Assembly (NCBI RefSeq): GCF_001019615.1
Contig: NZ_JNBQ01000009.1
Coordinates: forward strand, 1 to 64,000
Length of the DNA: 64,000 nucleotides
Direction: 5' to 3'
From: Cellulosimicrobium funkei
GTDB lineage: Bacteria; Actinomycetota; Actinomycetes; Actinomycetales; Cellulomonadaceae
Position numbers and translations under genes: made by a program. This document shows positions 1 to 8,060 of this stretch, piece after piece. Position 1 is the stretch's first letter, and each line of letters begins with the position of its first letter. The notes beneath the pieces were generated by a model that saw only the letters and a list, made by a program, of their open reading frames with translations, was not told the origin of the DNA and ran no database searches.

Positions 1-60
1 GACGACGCCGAGTCGGACATCGAGTCGTCCACGGGCGTCCCGGCGCACGTGCACCTGTGA
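1..60 (+). CDS. 3' end of an unidentified gene (partial)
   Basis: Frame 1 is open from the window edge to a TGA at 58-60 and encodes 19 residues ending in VPAHVHL. Its stop overlaps the GTG start of the acylphosphatase gene by four bases (GTGA), the coupling style seen throughout this window, so it is the real end of an upstream gene in the same transcription unit. Too little is present to name the product. Confidence 0.6.
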   Translation, partial: DDAESDIESSTGVPAHVHL

Positions 61-335
61 CGGGGGCTCCCGACGCTCCGGTCGCCCTGCGAGCCGTCGT
101 GCACGGGCGCGTGCAGGGCGTCGGCTTCCGCTGGGCGACGCGCGAGCGGCTCGTCGCGCTGGGGCTCGACGGAGCCGCGACGAACCGCCCCGACGGCACC
201 GTCGAGGTGGTCGCGACCGGGCCCCGGAGCGCGGTCGACCGGCTCGTGGCGTGGCTGCGCGACGGCCCGACGCCGGGGCACGTCACCCGGGTGGACGTCG
301 ACCAGGACGCGGGCCCGGGGGCATGGTCGCCCTGA
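57..335 (+). CDS. acyP: acylphosphatase
   Basis: A 92-residue protein of the usual acylphosphatase size, which hydrolyses carboxyl-phosphate bonds in small cytoplasmic metabolites. The signature loop VQGVGFRW supplies the phosphate-binding arginine (Arg25), and ATNRPDGTVEV supplies the catalytic asparagine (Asn43) and the following beta strand. The GTG start overlaps the upstream stop by four bases, which fixes the start and suggests translational coupling. The C-terminal sequence matches the normal end of the family. The family is clear; the physiological substrate is unknown, as it is for most bacterial members. Confidence 0.93.
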   Translation: MTGAPDAPVALRAVVHGRVQGVGFRWATRERLVALGLDGAATNRPDGTVEVVATGPRSAVDRLVAWLRDGPTPGHVTRVDVDQDAGPGAWSP

Positions 336-350
336 GTCGCGGCGGGCGGC

Positions 351-1469
351 TCAGTCGTCCGCGCGGGCCAGCACCGACTCCCAGTGCCACGGCTCGGGCA
401 CGCGCCCGTCGGGCTCGGCGAAGTCGGGGTGGGTCCAGCCGTAGGTCTCGGCGTTCTGCTTGAGCCACTCGTACTGCGGGGTGCCGAACGCCTGCACGCC
501 GCCGCCGAGGTCGACGGCGAAGCCCAGGCCGTGGTTCGAGCAGCCGGGCGGCGCGGCGATCGGCGACGACGGGTCGTAGAGGTCCGCCTGCTCCTCGTAC
601 GTGCGGTACGAGGAGTTGATCGTCAGGTGCACGCCGAACCGCTCGAGGTAGGCCGCGTCGAGGGCGACGAGCCCGTCGAGCACCTCGGCGCGCACCCGGT
701 CCGACGGCGACCACGGGATCGCGGCCAGGGCGGAGTCGGGCACGCGTCCGCCGTCGGGGTCCCACACCTGGTCCGGCGCGGGGCAGGAGACGGCGTCCTG
801 CGCGGTCGACATCTCCTCCGTCGACGTGGCGACGGTCGCCAGGCCCGCCTCCAGGTCGAGCACGGCCTGCTCCAGCGCGGCGAGGTCGTCGGCGGACGCA
901 CCGCTCCCGGCCGTCTCCGACGTCGTCGCGGCCGCGTCGAGCGCCTCCCGGAGCCGCGTGCGCACCGCCTCGTCGGCACCCAGGCCCTCCGTCGCGGCGT
1001 AGATCTTCTCGCCCCGCTCCTGGACGGGCGCCAGGCTCGTGCGGGCCGCCTCGACCTCGGCGCGCGCGTGCTCCAGCATCGAGGCGTGCACGGCCTGCGA
1101 CGCCTGCTCCAGCGACGCGGTCGCTCCCGTCGTGCCCGTCGTCATGCGATCGAGGAACGACGCACCCAGCAGGGCGCGCGCGTCGTCGACCTCGAGCGTG
1201 AGGTCGTCCCGGACGGCGGGGTCGGCGACCTTCCCGTCGGACGTCGTGAGCAGGGCCTGCGCCGTGGTGGTCTGCGCTGCCAGGTCGTCGTACGTCGACC
1301 CCCGGTACCAGACCAGCCCGCCGCCGGCGGCCCCGAGGAGGAGCGCCAGCGTCACGACGACCGCGACCCACACGCCCCGGTGCCGGCGCGTCCCCCGGGC
1401 GTGCCGCCGCTCCCGCCCGGTCGGGTAGCCCGAGGGTTCGGTGGAGGAGGGGGCGCTCGTGACGGTCAC
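351..1469 (-). CDS. membrane-anchored M15 D-alanyl-D-alanine carboxypeptidase
   Basis: A 372-residue protein predicted to trim peptidoglycan stem peptides outside the membrane. A basic N-terminus is followed by one membrane segment (about residues 27-50, WVAVVVTLALLLGAAGG), then a long alanine- and glutamate-rich helical stretch, then a C-terminal VanY/M15 domain. That domain shows SSYRTYEEQADLY, the zinc-site motif SNHGLGFAVDL (His and Asp ligands) and EPWHWE (catalytic Glu and last His ligand). The GTG start at 1469 lies 8 bases after a TAGGTT hexamer with no Shine-Dalgarno, so the mRNA may be leaderless. It converges on acyP with only a short gap. DD- versus LD-specificity cannot be told from sequence. 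Confidence 0.85.
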   Translation of the reverse strand: MTVTSAPSSTEPSGYPTGRERRHARGTRRHRGVWVAVVVTLALLLGAAGGGLVWYRGSTYDDLAAQTTTAQALLTTSDGKVADPAVRDDLTLEVDDARALLGASFLDRMTTGTTGATASLEQASQAVHASMLEHARAEVEAARTSLAPVQERGEKIYAATEGLGADEAVRTRLREALDAAATTSETAGSGASADDLAALEQAVLDLEAGLATVATSTEEMSTAQDAVSCPAPDQVWDPDGGRVPDSALAAIPWSPSDRVRAEVLDGLVALDAAYLERFGVHLTINSSYRTYEEQADLYDPSSPIAAPPGCSNHGLGFAVDLGGGVQAFGTPQYEWLKQNAETYGWTHPDFAEPDGRVPEPWHWESVLARADD

Positions 1470-1616
1470 ACCGCCAGAACCTACGCCACCGGCAGCCGCC
1501 CCTCGGACCGTTCGGCGGGTGAGCGAGGAGACGCTCACCGAAGTATCACGAACCCTGCCGGGCCCTCCCCAGATGGTGTCCCCGACGACGGTGCCGGGGC
1601 GAGCTGGGGAGGGGTC

Positions 1617-2747
1617 ATGAAGCGCCTGGTGCTGTGCTGCGACGGCACGTGGAACTCGCCGGTGAACGCGAGCGTGTCGAACATCGAGAAGATCGCGCGC
1701 TCGGTCCGCACCGGCATCGGACCGGACGGCGTGCAGCAGATGGTGTTCTCCGTCGAGGGCGTCGGGGCGCAGGGCTATCTCGTCGACCGCCTGCTCGGCG
1801 GGGCGTTCGGGTACGGGCTGACGCGCAACGTCGTCGCCGGGTACCGCCACCTCGCGCTCAACTACGAGCCCGGCGACGAGATCTACGTGTTCGGGTTCAG
1901 TCGCGGCGCGTACACGGCCCGGAGCGTCGTCGGCATGGTCGCGACCGTCGGGCTGCTCACCCAGGACTCCCTCGCGCGCGACCACCTGTGCGACGCCGAG
2001 CGGATCTACCGCGTGCGCGACGCCGCCCAGCGGGCAGAGCAGGCGGCCGCCTTCCGCGCCGAGCACTGCCACGACCACGTCCCCGTCGCGTTCCTCGGCG
2101 TGTTCGACACCGTCGGCGCGCTCGGGGTCCCCGGGCTGTCCCGGCGTCGCAGCCGGTTCCACGACCTGCGCCTGTCGACCGACGTCGAGTGCGCCCGCCA
2201 GGCGCTCGCGATCGACGACCGCCGCATCACGTTCGAGCCGTGCCTCTGGGACGTGCCCGTCTCCATGGCGGCGCGGGTCAAGCAGGTCTGGTTCCCCGGC
2301 GGGCACAGCGACGTCGGCGGCGGGGCGCGCGCACGGGCGCTCTCCGACACCGCGCTCCTGTGGATGGTCGGCGAGGCCGTCTCCCGCGGGCTGTCGTTCG
2401 ACGAGGACCGGCTGTTCGCGCAGCTCCACCACGAGGACGAGCTCGTGTGCCGGTTCCGCCCCGGACTGCTGTTCGGCGCGCTCAACCTCCTCAAGCGCAT
2501 GCACCCGCGCCCGCGCTTCCGCGGCGACCGACGCGTCCTCGCCGGGGTGCCCACCCCGCCCGACACCGTCGACGCCGTGTACCTCGCCCAGACCGCGGCG
2601 TACCTCACCGCGGACCCCGCCTCCGAGTACGCGCGCCACGCCCGGAACGTCACGTGGTGGCGCGAGAGCGCCGGGCCGGGCCTGGAGCACCTCGTCGAGC
2701 CGATCCCCGGCGGGATCCGGGAGGACCGGCCGCTGGTCCTCGCGTGA
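1617..2747 (+). CDS. DUF2235 alpha/beta hydrolase (Tle1-type phospholipase fold)
   Basis: A 376-residue protein opening with MKRLVLCCDGTWN, the hallmark N-terminus of DUF2235 proteins. The nucleophile elbow is GFSRGAYTARS (about residues 99-109), where the Ser acts as nucleophile. WFPGGHSDVGGG later in the chain supplies the second conserved block with the Asp/His region. Characterised relatives include Tle1 type VI secretion phospholipases, but actinobacterial versions are stand-alone cytoplasmic proteins of unknown substrate and nothing near it suggests secretion. The ATG has a strong ribosome site (GGGGAGGGG, 1606-1614). It appears monocistronic. Confidence 0.85.
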   Translation: MKRLVLCCDGTWNSPVNASVSNIEKIARSVRTGIGPDGVQQMVFSVEGVGAQGYLVDRLLGGAFGYGLTRNVVAGYRHLALNYEPGDEIYVFGFSRGAYTARSVVGMVATVGLLTQDSLARDHLCDAERIYRVRDAAQRAEQAAAFRAEHCHDHVPVAFLGVFDTVGALGVPGLSRRRSRFHDLRLSTDVECARQALAIDDRRITFEPCLWDVPVSMAARVKQVWFPGGHSDVGGGARARALSDTALLWMVGEAVSRGLSFDEDRLFAQLHHEDELVCRFRPGLLFGALNLLKRMHPRPRFRGDRRVLAGVPTPPDTVDAVYLAQTAAYLTADPASEYARHARNVTWWRESAGPGLEHLVEPIPGGIREDRPLVLA

Positions 2748-2876
2748 GGGAACGGCCGGTCGCGCACGTCGACGACGGCCCGCACGCGGACACCCCGCGA
2801 GGTCTGCACGGGTGCGGGGGACGCCGTCGTCCGCTCGCCGGGTGCGACGCGCCGACCCCGTGCCATGCTGGGCGAC

Positions 2877-3425
2877 GTGAGCGAGCAGACCGCAGCCCCG
2901 ATCCCGGCCGACCAGCTCGTCCCCGCCGACGCGCACGTGCTCGGCAACCCGGACGCGCCCGTGACGATCGTCGAGTTCGGTGACCTCGAGTGCCCGTACT
3001 GCGCCGCCGCCGCGCCCGTGCTGCGGCAGGTCGTCGAGGCGTCGGCCGGCCAGGTGCGCCTCGTGTTCCGGCACTTCCCGCTGTTCGAGATCCACCCGCA
3101 CGCGCTCTCCGCGGCGCTCGCGGTCGAGGCCGCCGCGGCGCAGGGGAGGTTCTGGGAGATGCAGGCTGCGCTGTTCGAGCACCAGGACCAGCTCGGCGAG
3201 GCCGGCCTGGCCGACCGCGCCGAGGAGCTCGGCCTCGACGGCGCGTCCGTCGTGGGGGACGCCGCGCAGCAGCACGCCGCACCGGTGCAGCGCGACTACG
3301 CCGACGCCCTCGCCGCGGGAGTCCAGGGCACCCCGACGCTGTTCGTCAACGGCGCCCGCTACCGCGGCCGCGTCACGGCCGACGGCCTCCGCGCCGCGAT
3401 CGAGTCCGTGACCGCGCCGAGGTAG
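2877..3425 (+). CDS. DsbA-family thioredoxin-fold protein
   Basis: A 182-residue single-domain protein of the DsbA/FrnE-like thioredoxin fold. The active site is ECPYC (CPYC) after the first strand, PVTIVEFGDLECPYC. The cis-proline loop is GVQGTPTLFVNG, typical of thiol-disulfide oxidoreductases. There is no signal peptide or membrane anchor, so it is probably cytoplasmic, unlike secreted DsbA. I chose the GTG at 2877 because CATGCT (2864-2869) sits 7 bases upstream like a -10 element of a leaderless message; an in-frame ATG at 2865 would add four residues. The stop codon lies inside the left arm of the repeat starting at 3415. Confidence 0.85.
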   Translation: MSEQTAAPIPADQLVPADAHVLGNPDAPVTIVEFGDLECPYCAAAAPVLRQVVEASAGQVRLVFRHFPLFEIHPHALSAALAVEAAAAQGRFWEMQAALFEHQDQLGEAGLADRAEELGLDGASVVGDAAQQHAAPVQRDYADALAAGVQGTPTLFVNGARYRGRVTADGLRAAIESVTAPR

Positions 3426-4088
3426 AACCCCGGTCGCGCGAGGTGGAGCCGTGGTTCTTGTGCTCGACGGCGCGTGGTTGGGTTGGGTGGTCGGGGTGGG
3501 TGGTGGTGCCGCGTCTACCATCCGCCGCTCGTTCCTCGCGGCTCCCGCCAGGCCCGCCACGACGCGGCACCACCACCCACCCCGCCCTGCTCCGTCTCAC
3601 CCTGGTCGTTGCTCACCTTGGGCGACCGCCCGCGGGGTGGGGCTCGGCCCGCGCCGCGCGGCCGGCCAGGCCGCGCGACCGGCCGGGTCGCCGCACCGCC
3701 GCGCCGGGACAGTCGCCGGTCGCGGGACCGTCACGCGGGCAGGTGGTTCGGGCGCGTCCGGCGCGCGGGACGCGTCCTTGTCGCCTGCTCGACCGCCGGG
3801 CCGGCCTGGTCGGGCTCGTGCCGAGTCGCCACAGGCGTACTGGCTCCGGCGGGCCGCTCGATGGTCGCGAGCGGCGAGCGACGTCCCGGGCGAGACGATC
3901 GCCGAGCGGTGGGGGTGGGCTCGGATGCGAAGGGGCGTCAGAGCGGCGCTCCTCAAACCCACGGCCGACAGACCAGAGTGACGGCGCCGCAGCCCCGAGC
4001 ACCGAGGCCACCCGCGCCGCGGACCCGACCCCGCGGGCCTGAGACCCGACCACAGCCGCCCCGCTACAACCACGGTTCTACCTCGGCG
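3415..4088. repeat. 674-base segment bounded by 15-base inverted repeats
   Basis: The left arm CGCCGAGGTAGAACC (3415-3429) is matched perfectly as its reverse complement at 4074-4088. A second related copy, GAGGTGGAGCCGTGGTTCTTG, lies just inside at 3440-3460, and the right end read in reverse continues as GAGGTAGAACCGTGGTTG, so both ends carry the same longer degenerate repeat. The left arm includes the stop codon of the DsbA-like gene. I see no target-site duplication and no transposase, so a MITE-like origin is only one possibility. Confidence 0.55.
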
Positions 4089-4119
4089 GCCCGGGGCTCT
4101 CTCAGCGGGGGTGGGGTGC
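3426..4119. other. gene-free intergenic region with a large hairpin
   Basis: No reading frame here looks coding: the open frames are Arg/Pro/Gly/Ala-rich with no recognisable motif and are better explained by very high GC. No tRNA-like cloverleaf was seen. The notable structure is a perfect 23-base inverted repeat, 3493-3515 against 3561-3583, enclosing a 45-base loop that itself contains a smaller GC-rich stem. It could terminate both the DsbA-like gene and nhaA, which converge here, or be the core of a small non-coding RNA. The remaining 3600-4070 sequence is featureless by eye. Confidence 0.5.
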
Positions 4120-5535
4120 TCAGGAGGTCGCGGGTGGGCGCCAGGGGAGGGGTGGGAGCTCGGGCGGGGGGCCGTCGGCGCCGGGGGAGCACAGGGGCCA
4201 GCGCTCGCCGACGAACCGGAGCGCGAGGGAGCCGAGCACGGCGGCGACGAGCGAGCCGGCGAGGATGCCGATCTTGGCCTGCTCGATGAGGGCCTCGTCG
4301 TCGAACGCGAGCTCGGCGATGAAGAGCGAGATGGTGAAGCCGATGCCGGCCAGGATCGCGCCGCCGAGCAGGTGGGAGTAGCGCACGCGACCGGGGAGGT
4401 CGCCGAGCCCGAGGCGCAGGGCGAGCGTCGCGGCGCCGAAGATGCCGACGGCGTTGCCCACGACGAGCGCGACGGCGACGCCGATCGTCACGGGCGACGT
4501 CGCCGCGGTCCGGAGCGACTCGGCGTCGAGCTGCACGCCCGCGTTGGCGAGGCCGAACACGGGCACGACGACGTACGCGCTCCACGGGTGCAGGACGCGC
4601 TGGAGGCGCTCGCTCGTCGGCACGGCCGCGCGCGCGGCGAGCTCGGTGAGGTGCTCGCGCTCCGCCGTCGTCTCCTGGGCGAGGCGTTTGGCGTACTTGG
4701 GCACGACGGCGACGTCCACGGGCCGCGACGAGCGCGACGGCACGAGCAGGCCCACGAGGACGCCCGCGAGCGTCGCGTGGACGCCGGACGCGTAGACCGC
4801 GCCCCACAGCGCGATCCCGGCGAGCGCGTACGGGGTGAGCCGCCAGACGCCGAGCCAGCGCAGCGCGAGGATGACGACGACGAGCACGGCGGCGACGAGG
4901 AGCCCCGGGAGCCAGAGGTCGTCGGTGTAGAAGAGCGCCATGACCGTGATGGCGCCGATGTCGTCCACGACGGCGAGCGTGAGGAGGAAGAGCCGGAGCT
5001 GGTCCGGGCAGCGCGGTCCGAACAGGGCGAGGATCCCCACGAGGAACGCCGTGTCGGTCGACATGACGATGCCCCACCCGTGCTGCGCGGGCGAGCCGGC
5101 GTTGAACGCGACGTAGATGAGGGCGGGGACGGCGAGCCCGCCGAGCGCGCCGAGGGCGGGCACCGCGACGGTCCGCCGGTTGCGGAGCTCGCCGCTCGTC
5201 ACCTCGCGGTTGATCTCGAGCCCGATGACGAGGAAGAAGACGGCCATCGCGGCGTCGTTGACCCAGTGGTGCAGGTCCATCTCGAACGACCACGGCCCGA
5301 CGTGCCAGCCCGCCGTCGCGGACCACAGGTCGTCGTACGCGCCGGACCAGGCGGAGTTCGCCCAGACGAGCGCGACGACGGTCGCGACGAGCAGCAGCAC
5401 CGCGCCGCCCGCCTCGGTCGCGAGGAACGACCGCAGGGAGGGCGCGACGGGACGCAGCTGGAAGCGCAGCGGCGGGCCCGGCCGGGCGGGGACGCGGACG
5501 ATCGGGAACGACGACGGCGGAGCGGGTTCGGTCAC
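4120..5535 (-). CDS. nhaA: Na+/H+ antiporter NhaA
   Basis: A 471-residue inner-membrane antiporter of the NhaA family, about 80 residues longer than E. coli NhaA because of extra tails. Multiple hydrophobic segments are clear, and AVVDDIGAI carries the paired aspartates that bind Na+/H+. Other family blocks are FFLVIGLEINREV, MSTDTAFLVG and GGAILAGIGFTISLFI. The GTG start (VTEPAPPSS) is preceded by a GGAGG-type ribosome site, and upstream in-frame codons are Arg/Pro/Gly-rich with no family similarity, so I exclude them. It exports Na+ or Li+ at alkaline pH. Transcribed alone; its start region faces the guaD promoter. Confidence 0.93.
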   Translation of the reverse strand: MTEPAPPSSFPIVRVPARPGPPLRFQLRPVAPSLRSFLATEAGGAVLLLVATVVALVWANSAWSGAYDDLWSATAGWHVGPWSFEMDLHHWVNDAAMAVFFLVIGLEINREVTSGELRNRRTVAVPALGALGGLAVPALIYVAFNAGSPAQHGWGIVMSTDTAFLVGILALFGPRCPDQLRLFLLTLAVVDDIGAITVMALFYTDDLWLPGLLVAAVLVVVILALRWLGVWRLTPYALAGIALWGAVYASGVHATLAGVLVGLLVPSRSSRPVDVAVVPKYAKRLAQETTAEREHLTELAARAAVPTSERLQRVLHPWSAYVVVPVFGLANAGVQLDAESLRTAATSPVTIGVAVALVVGNAVGIFGAATLALRLGLGDLPGRVRYSHLLGGAILAGIGFTISLFIAELAFDDEALIEQAKIGILAGSLVAAVLGSLALRFVGERWPLCSPGADGPPPELPPLPWRPPATS

Positions 5536-5702
5536 GGGGCCTCCGGGTGGTCGGGGACGGGCGACGCCCCCGGCGTCGGACCTTCGGTCGGTACCTGCGG
5601 TCCGACCGTGGGTCGGACCTGCGCTGGGACAACTCTTCCGGGCGGCAGTTCCTTCCGCAACGGGCCCGCGGGATCCGGTCTCTCCACCGGTTGTCCACAC
5701 TG

Positions 5703-5753
5703 TGGAAAAGTTCTTCCGAAAGCCTTGTGTCGTCGGTCACGCGCTGCTAGCGT
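5703..5753 (+). promoter_or_regulatory. guaD-permease promoter with TGGAA-N6-TTCC site, followed by a structured leader
   Basis: A -35-like TTGTGT (5725-5730) and a -10 TAGCGT (5748-5753) are separated by 17 bases. Just upstream, 5703-5718 reads TGGAAAAGTTCTTCCG, a TGGAA-N6-TTCC palindrome with the same half-sites and spacing as the perfect palindrome at the xdhC promoter. Transcription from here would give a leader of about 190 nt before guaD, with hairpins at 5779-5795, 5835-5856 and 5860-5875. The stretch 5536-5702 holds repeats of GTCGGACCT and GGTCGG flanking nhaA but no gene. Confidence 0.45.
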
Positions 5754-5952
5754 CGTGAATGCCAACGGCGGGCCCGGGCCGAGCGACACGCTCGGTGGTC
5801 GACGCGATCGATCCGACACCGGCAGCTACCTACCAGGCGGAAGTGACAACTCGCCTGCAGCGGCCCGCCGGCCGCCTCCTCCCGGGTCACCGACGAGCCG
5901 GAAGCCGGAGGCGGAGCACCCGGCGTCGCTGCCCGAACCGTGGAGACTCACC

Positions 5953-6432
5953 ATGGACACTCTTGTCGTGGACGCAGCACACCTGGACCGAGCCGTCGCC
6001 CTCGCGGTCGACAGCGTCGCGAACGCCGGAGGACCCTTCGGCGCCGTGATCGTCACCGCCGACGGGCAGGTGTTCGAGGGCAACAACCGGGTCACGCAGG
6101 ACAACGACCCCACCGCGCACGCCGAGGTCACCGCGATCCGTCGCGCGTGCGCCGCGCTCGGCACGTTCGACCTCACCGGCGCGACGCTCTACTCGAGCTG
6201 CGAGCCGTGCCCCATGTGCCTCGCGTCGGCACTCTGGGCGCGTGTGCAGACCGTGTACTTCGCCGCCGACCGCCACGACGCCGCGAACGCCGGGTTCGAC
6301 GACGCGGAGTTCTACGACTTCTTCGCCGCCGACCCCGCCGACCGGAGCATGCAGGTCGTGCACGAGCGCACGGCCACCGCCACCGCGCCGTTCGACGCCT
6401 GGCGCGTCCTCGAGTCCCGGATCGAGTACTGA
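5953..6432 (+). CDS. guaD: guanine deaminase (CDA-fold nucleoside deaminase)
   Basis: A 159-residue cytidine-deaminase-fold zinc enzyme resembling Bacillus-type GuaD, which converts guanine to xanthine. The catalytic motifs are both present: TAHAEV (His ligand and proton-shuttling Glu) and SCEPCPMC (two Cys ligands). The C-terminal FYDFFAAD...MQVVHE segment is also typical of GuaD rather than of tRNA adenosine deaminase. The context supports this: a purine permease follows 53 bases later, and xanthine dehydrogenase genes with Moco biosynthesis lie downstream, so xanthine produced here has an obvious fate. The ATG at 5953 has a modest GGAG site. It is the first gene after the promoter at 5725-5753. 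Confidence 0.87.
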   Translation: MDTLVVDAAHLDRAVALAVDSVANAGGPFGAVIVTADGQVFEGNNRVTQDNDPTAHAEVTAIRRACAALGTFDLTGATLYSSCEPCPMCLASALWARVQTVYFAADRHDAANAGFDDAEFYDFFAADPADRSMQVVHERTATATAPFDAWRVLESRIEY

Positions 6433-6485
6433 CCGGCCGCCGCGCCGTTCAGCACCGCGATCTCGCACCGAAAGGACACAAGGAC

Positions 6486-7976
6486 GTGACCCTCCTCGGC
6501 ATGCGGCGGGAGACCGCCGAGAACGACGACGCACGCGGTACCGGCCCGGCCACCGGCCGGCTCGACCGCTTCTTCAAGATCACCGAGCGCGGCTCGACCA
6601 CGGGGCGCGAGCTCCGCGGCGGCCTGGTGACCTTCTTCGCGATGGCGTACATCGTCATCCTCAACCCCCTCATCCTCGGCGGGACGAGCGCCGAGAACGC
6701 GCCCGTCGACGTCGCGGGCGGGTGGCTCCAGACGGCGCAGGTCGGCGCGATGACCGGCCTCGCCGCCGGCGGGCTGACCATCCTGTTCGGCCTCGTCGCG
6801 AACCTCCCGTTCGCGCTCGCTGCCGGGCTGGGCATCAACTCGTTCCTCGCCGTCGCCGTCATCGGCGACGTCACGTGGCCCGAGGCGATGGGGCTCGTGC
6901 TCGTCAACGGCCTGCTCATCGTCCTGCTCGCCGTGACGGGCGCGCGGTCGGCGATCTTCAACGCCGTCCCGCGCCAGCTCAAGGCCGCGATCACGGTCGG
7001 CATCGGCCTGTTCATCGCGTTCATCGGGTTCGTCGACGCGGGGTTCGTCACGCGCACCCCGGGTGGACCGCCTGTCCAGCTCGGCGACGGCGGGTCGATC
7101 ACCTCGGTCCCGACGCTCGTGTTCGTCGTCGGTCTGCTGACCATGGGCATCCTCGTGGCGCGCAAGGTCAAGGGCGGGCTGCTCATCGGGCTCGTCGCGA
7201 CGACCGTCGTCGCGATCGTCGCCGAGGCCGTGCTGCAGCTCGGTCCCGCGTCCGACGACAACCCCGGCGGCTGGCACCTCACCGTCCCGACGCTGCCGAG
7301 CTCCCTCGTCTCCGTGCCGGACCTCAGCCTGTTCGGGCAGTTCTCGTTCGGTGCGTTCGACCGGATCGGGGCGCTCGCGGCGACGATGCTCGTGTTCACG
7401 CTGTTCTTCACGAACTTCTTCGACGCCATGGGCACGATGACGGGGCTCGCCAAGCAAGGCGGCCTCGCCGACGCGGACGGCAACTTCCCGCGCATCAAGT
7501 CGGCGCTCGTCGTCGAGGGCGTGGGCGCGGTCGTGGGCGGCGCGACGTCGTCGTCGTCGAACACGGTGTTCGTCGACTCGGCCGCGGGCGTGGGCGAGGG
7601 CGCGCGCACGGGCCTCGCCTCGGTCGTCACGGGCGGGCTGTTCCTCGTCGCGATGTTCCTCACGCCGCTCACGGCGGTCGTGCCGATCGAGGTCGCGAGC
7701 GCGGTCCTCGTCGTCGTGGGCGCGATGATGATGGGCCAGATCAAGGAGATCGACCTCACCGACTTCACGGTGACGCTGCCGGTGTTCCTGACGATCGTGA
7801 CGATGCCGCTCACGTACTCGATCGCGAACGGCATCGGCATCGGGTTCGTCACGTGGGTCCTGCTGCGGTTCGCGTGCGGCAAGGCGCGCGACGTCCACCC
7901 GCTCCTGTGGGTGGTCGCGGCCGGGTTCGTCGTGTACTTCGTGCGCGGTCCCCTGACCGCGGTCGTGGGAGGCTGA
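6486..7976 (+). CDS. NCS2-family (AzgA/PbuG-type) purine permease
   Basis: A 496-residue polytopic transporter of the AzgA branch of nucleobase transporters, importing hypoxanthine, guanine or adenine by proton symport. The entry motif RGGLVTFFAMAYIVILNP is highly characteristic, as are FALAAGLGINSF and FTLFFTNFFDAMGTMTGLA. SSSSNTVFVDSAAGVGEGARTG matches the conserved QSPVT/E-type region of this branch. The GTG start at 6486 follows an AAAGGA ribosome site at 6471-6476; an ATG five codons later is the alternative. Probably co-transcribed with guaD, supplying its substrate. A strong hairpin follows at 7996-8033. Confidence 0.92.
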   Translation: MTLLGMRRETAENDDARGTGPATGRLDRFFKITERGSTTGRELRGGLVTFFAMAYIVILNPLILGGTSAENAPVDVAGGWLQTAQVGAMTGLAAGGLTILFGLVANLPFALAAGLGINSFLAVAVIGDVTWPEAMGLVLVNGLLIVLLAVTGARSAIFNAVPRQLKAAITVGIGLFIAFIGFVDAGFVTRTPGGPPVQLGDGGSITSVPTLVFVVGLLTMGILVARKVKGGLLIGLVATTVVAIVAEAVLQLGPASDDNPGGWHLTVPTLPSSLVSVPDLSLFGQFSFGAFDRIGALAATMLVFTLFFTNFFDAMGTMTGLAKQGGLADADGNFPRIKSALVVEGVGAVVGGATSSSSNTVFVDSAAGVGEGARTGLASVVTGGLFLVAMFLTPLTAVVPIEVASAVLVVVGAMMMGQIKEIDLTDFTVTLPVFLTIVTMPLTYSIANGIGIGFVTWVLLRFACGKARDVHPLLWVVAAGFVVYFVRGPLTAVVGG

Positions 7977-7995
7977 CCTCGACATCGACCGCACG

Positions 7996-8033
7996 GCCGA
8001 CGGGTCGCCCGCTCCTCCGGGTGGCCCGTCGGC
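7996..8033. terminator. hairpin after purine permease
   Basis: GCCGACGGGTC (7996-8006) pairs with GGCCCGTCGGC (8023-8033) with one G-U, and the inner GCCC/GGGT extends the stem. There is no U-tract, as is usual in this kind of genome. It separates guaD-permease from moeA. Confidence 0.5.
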
Positions 8034-8060
8034 GTGCACGGCACCGAGGGAGGACGTGGC

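Noticed and set aside
283-1371. Long Arg/Pro/Gly-rich open frames antisense or out of frame to real genes (here opposite frame of the M15 peptidase gene; many similar across the window)
   Set aside because: Their composition is what a high-GC third codon position produces in other frames, and none has a family motif or a good start.
3451-3981. Open frame of 176 codons in the gene-free region
   Set aside because: It runs through the 23-base hairpin, has no domain and a random-looking composition.
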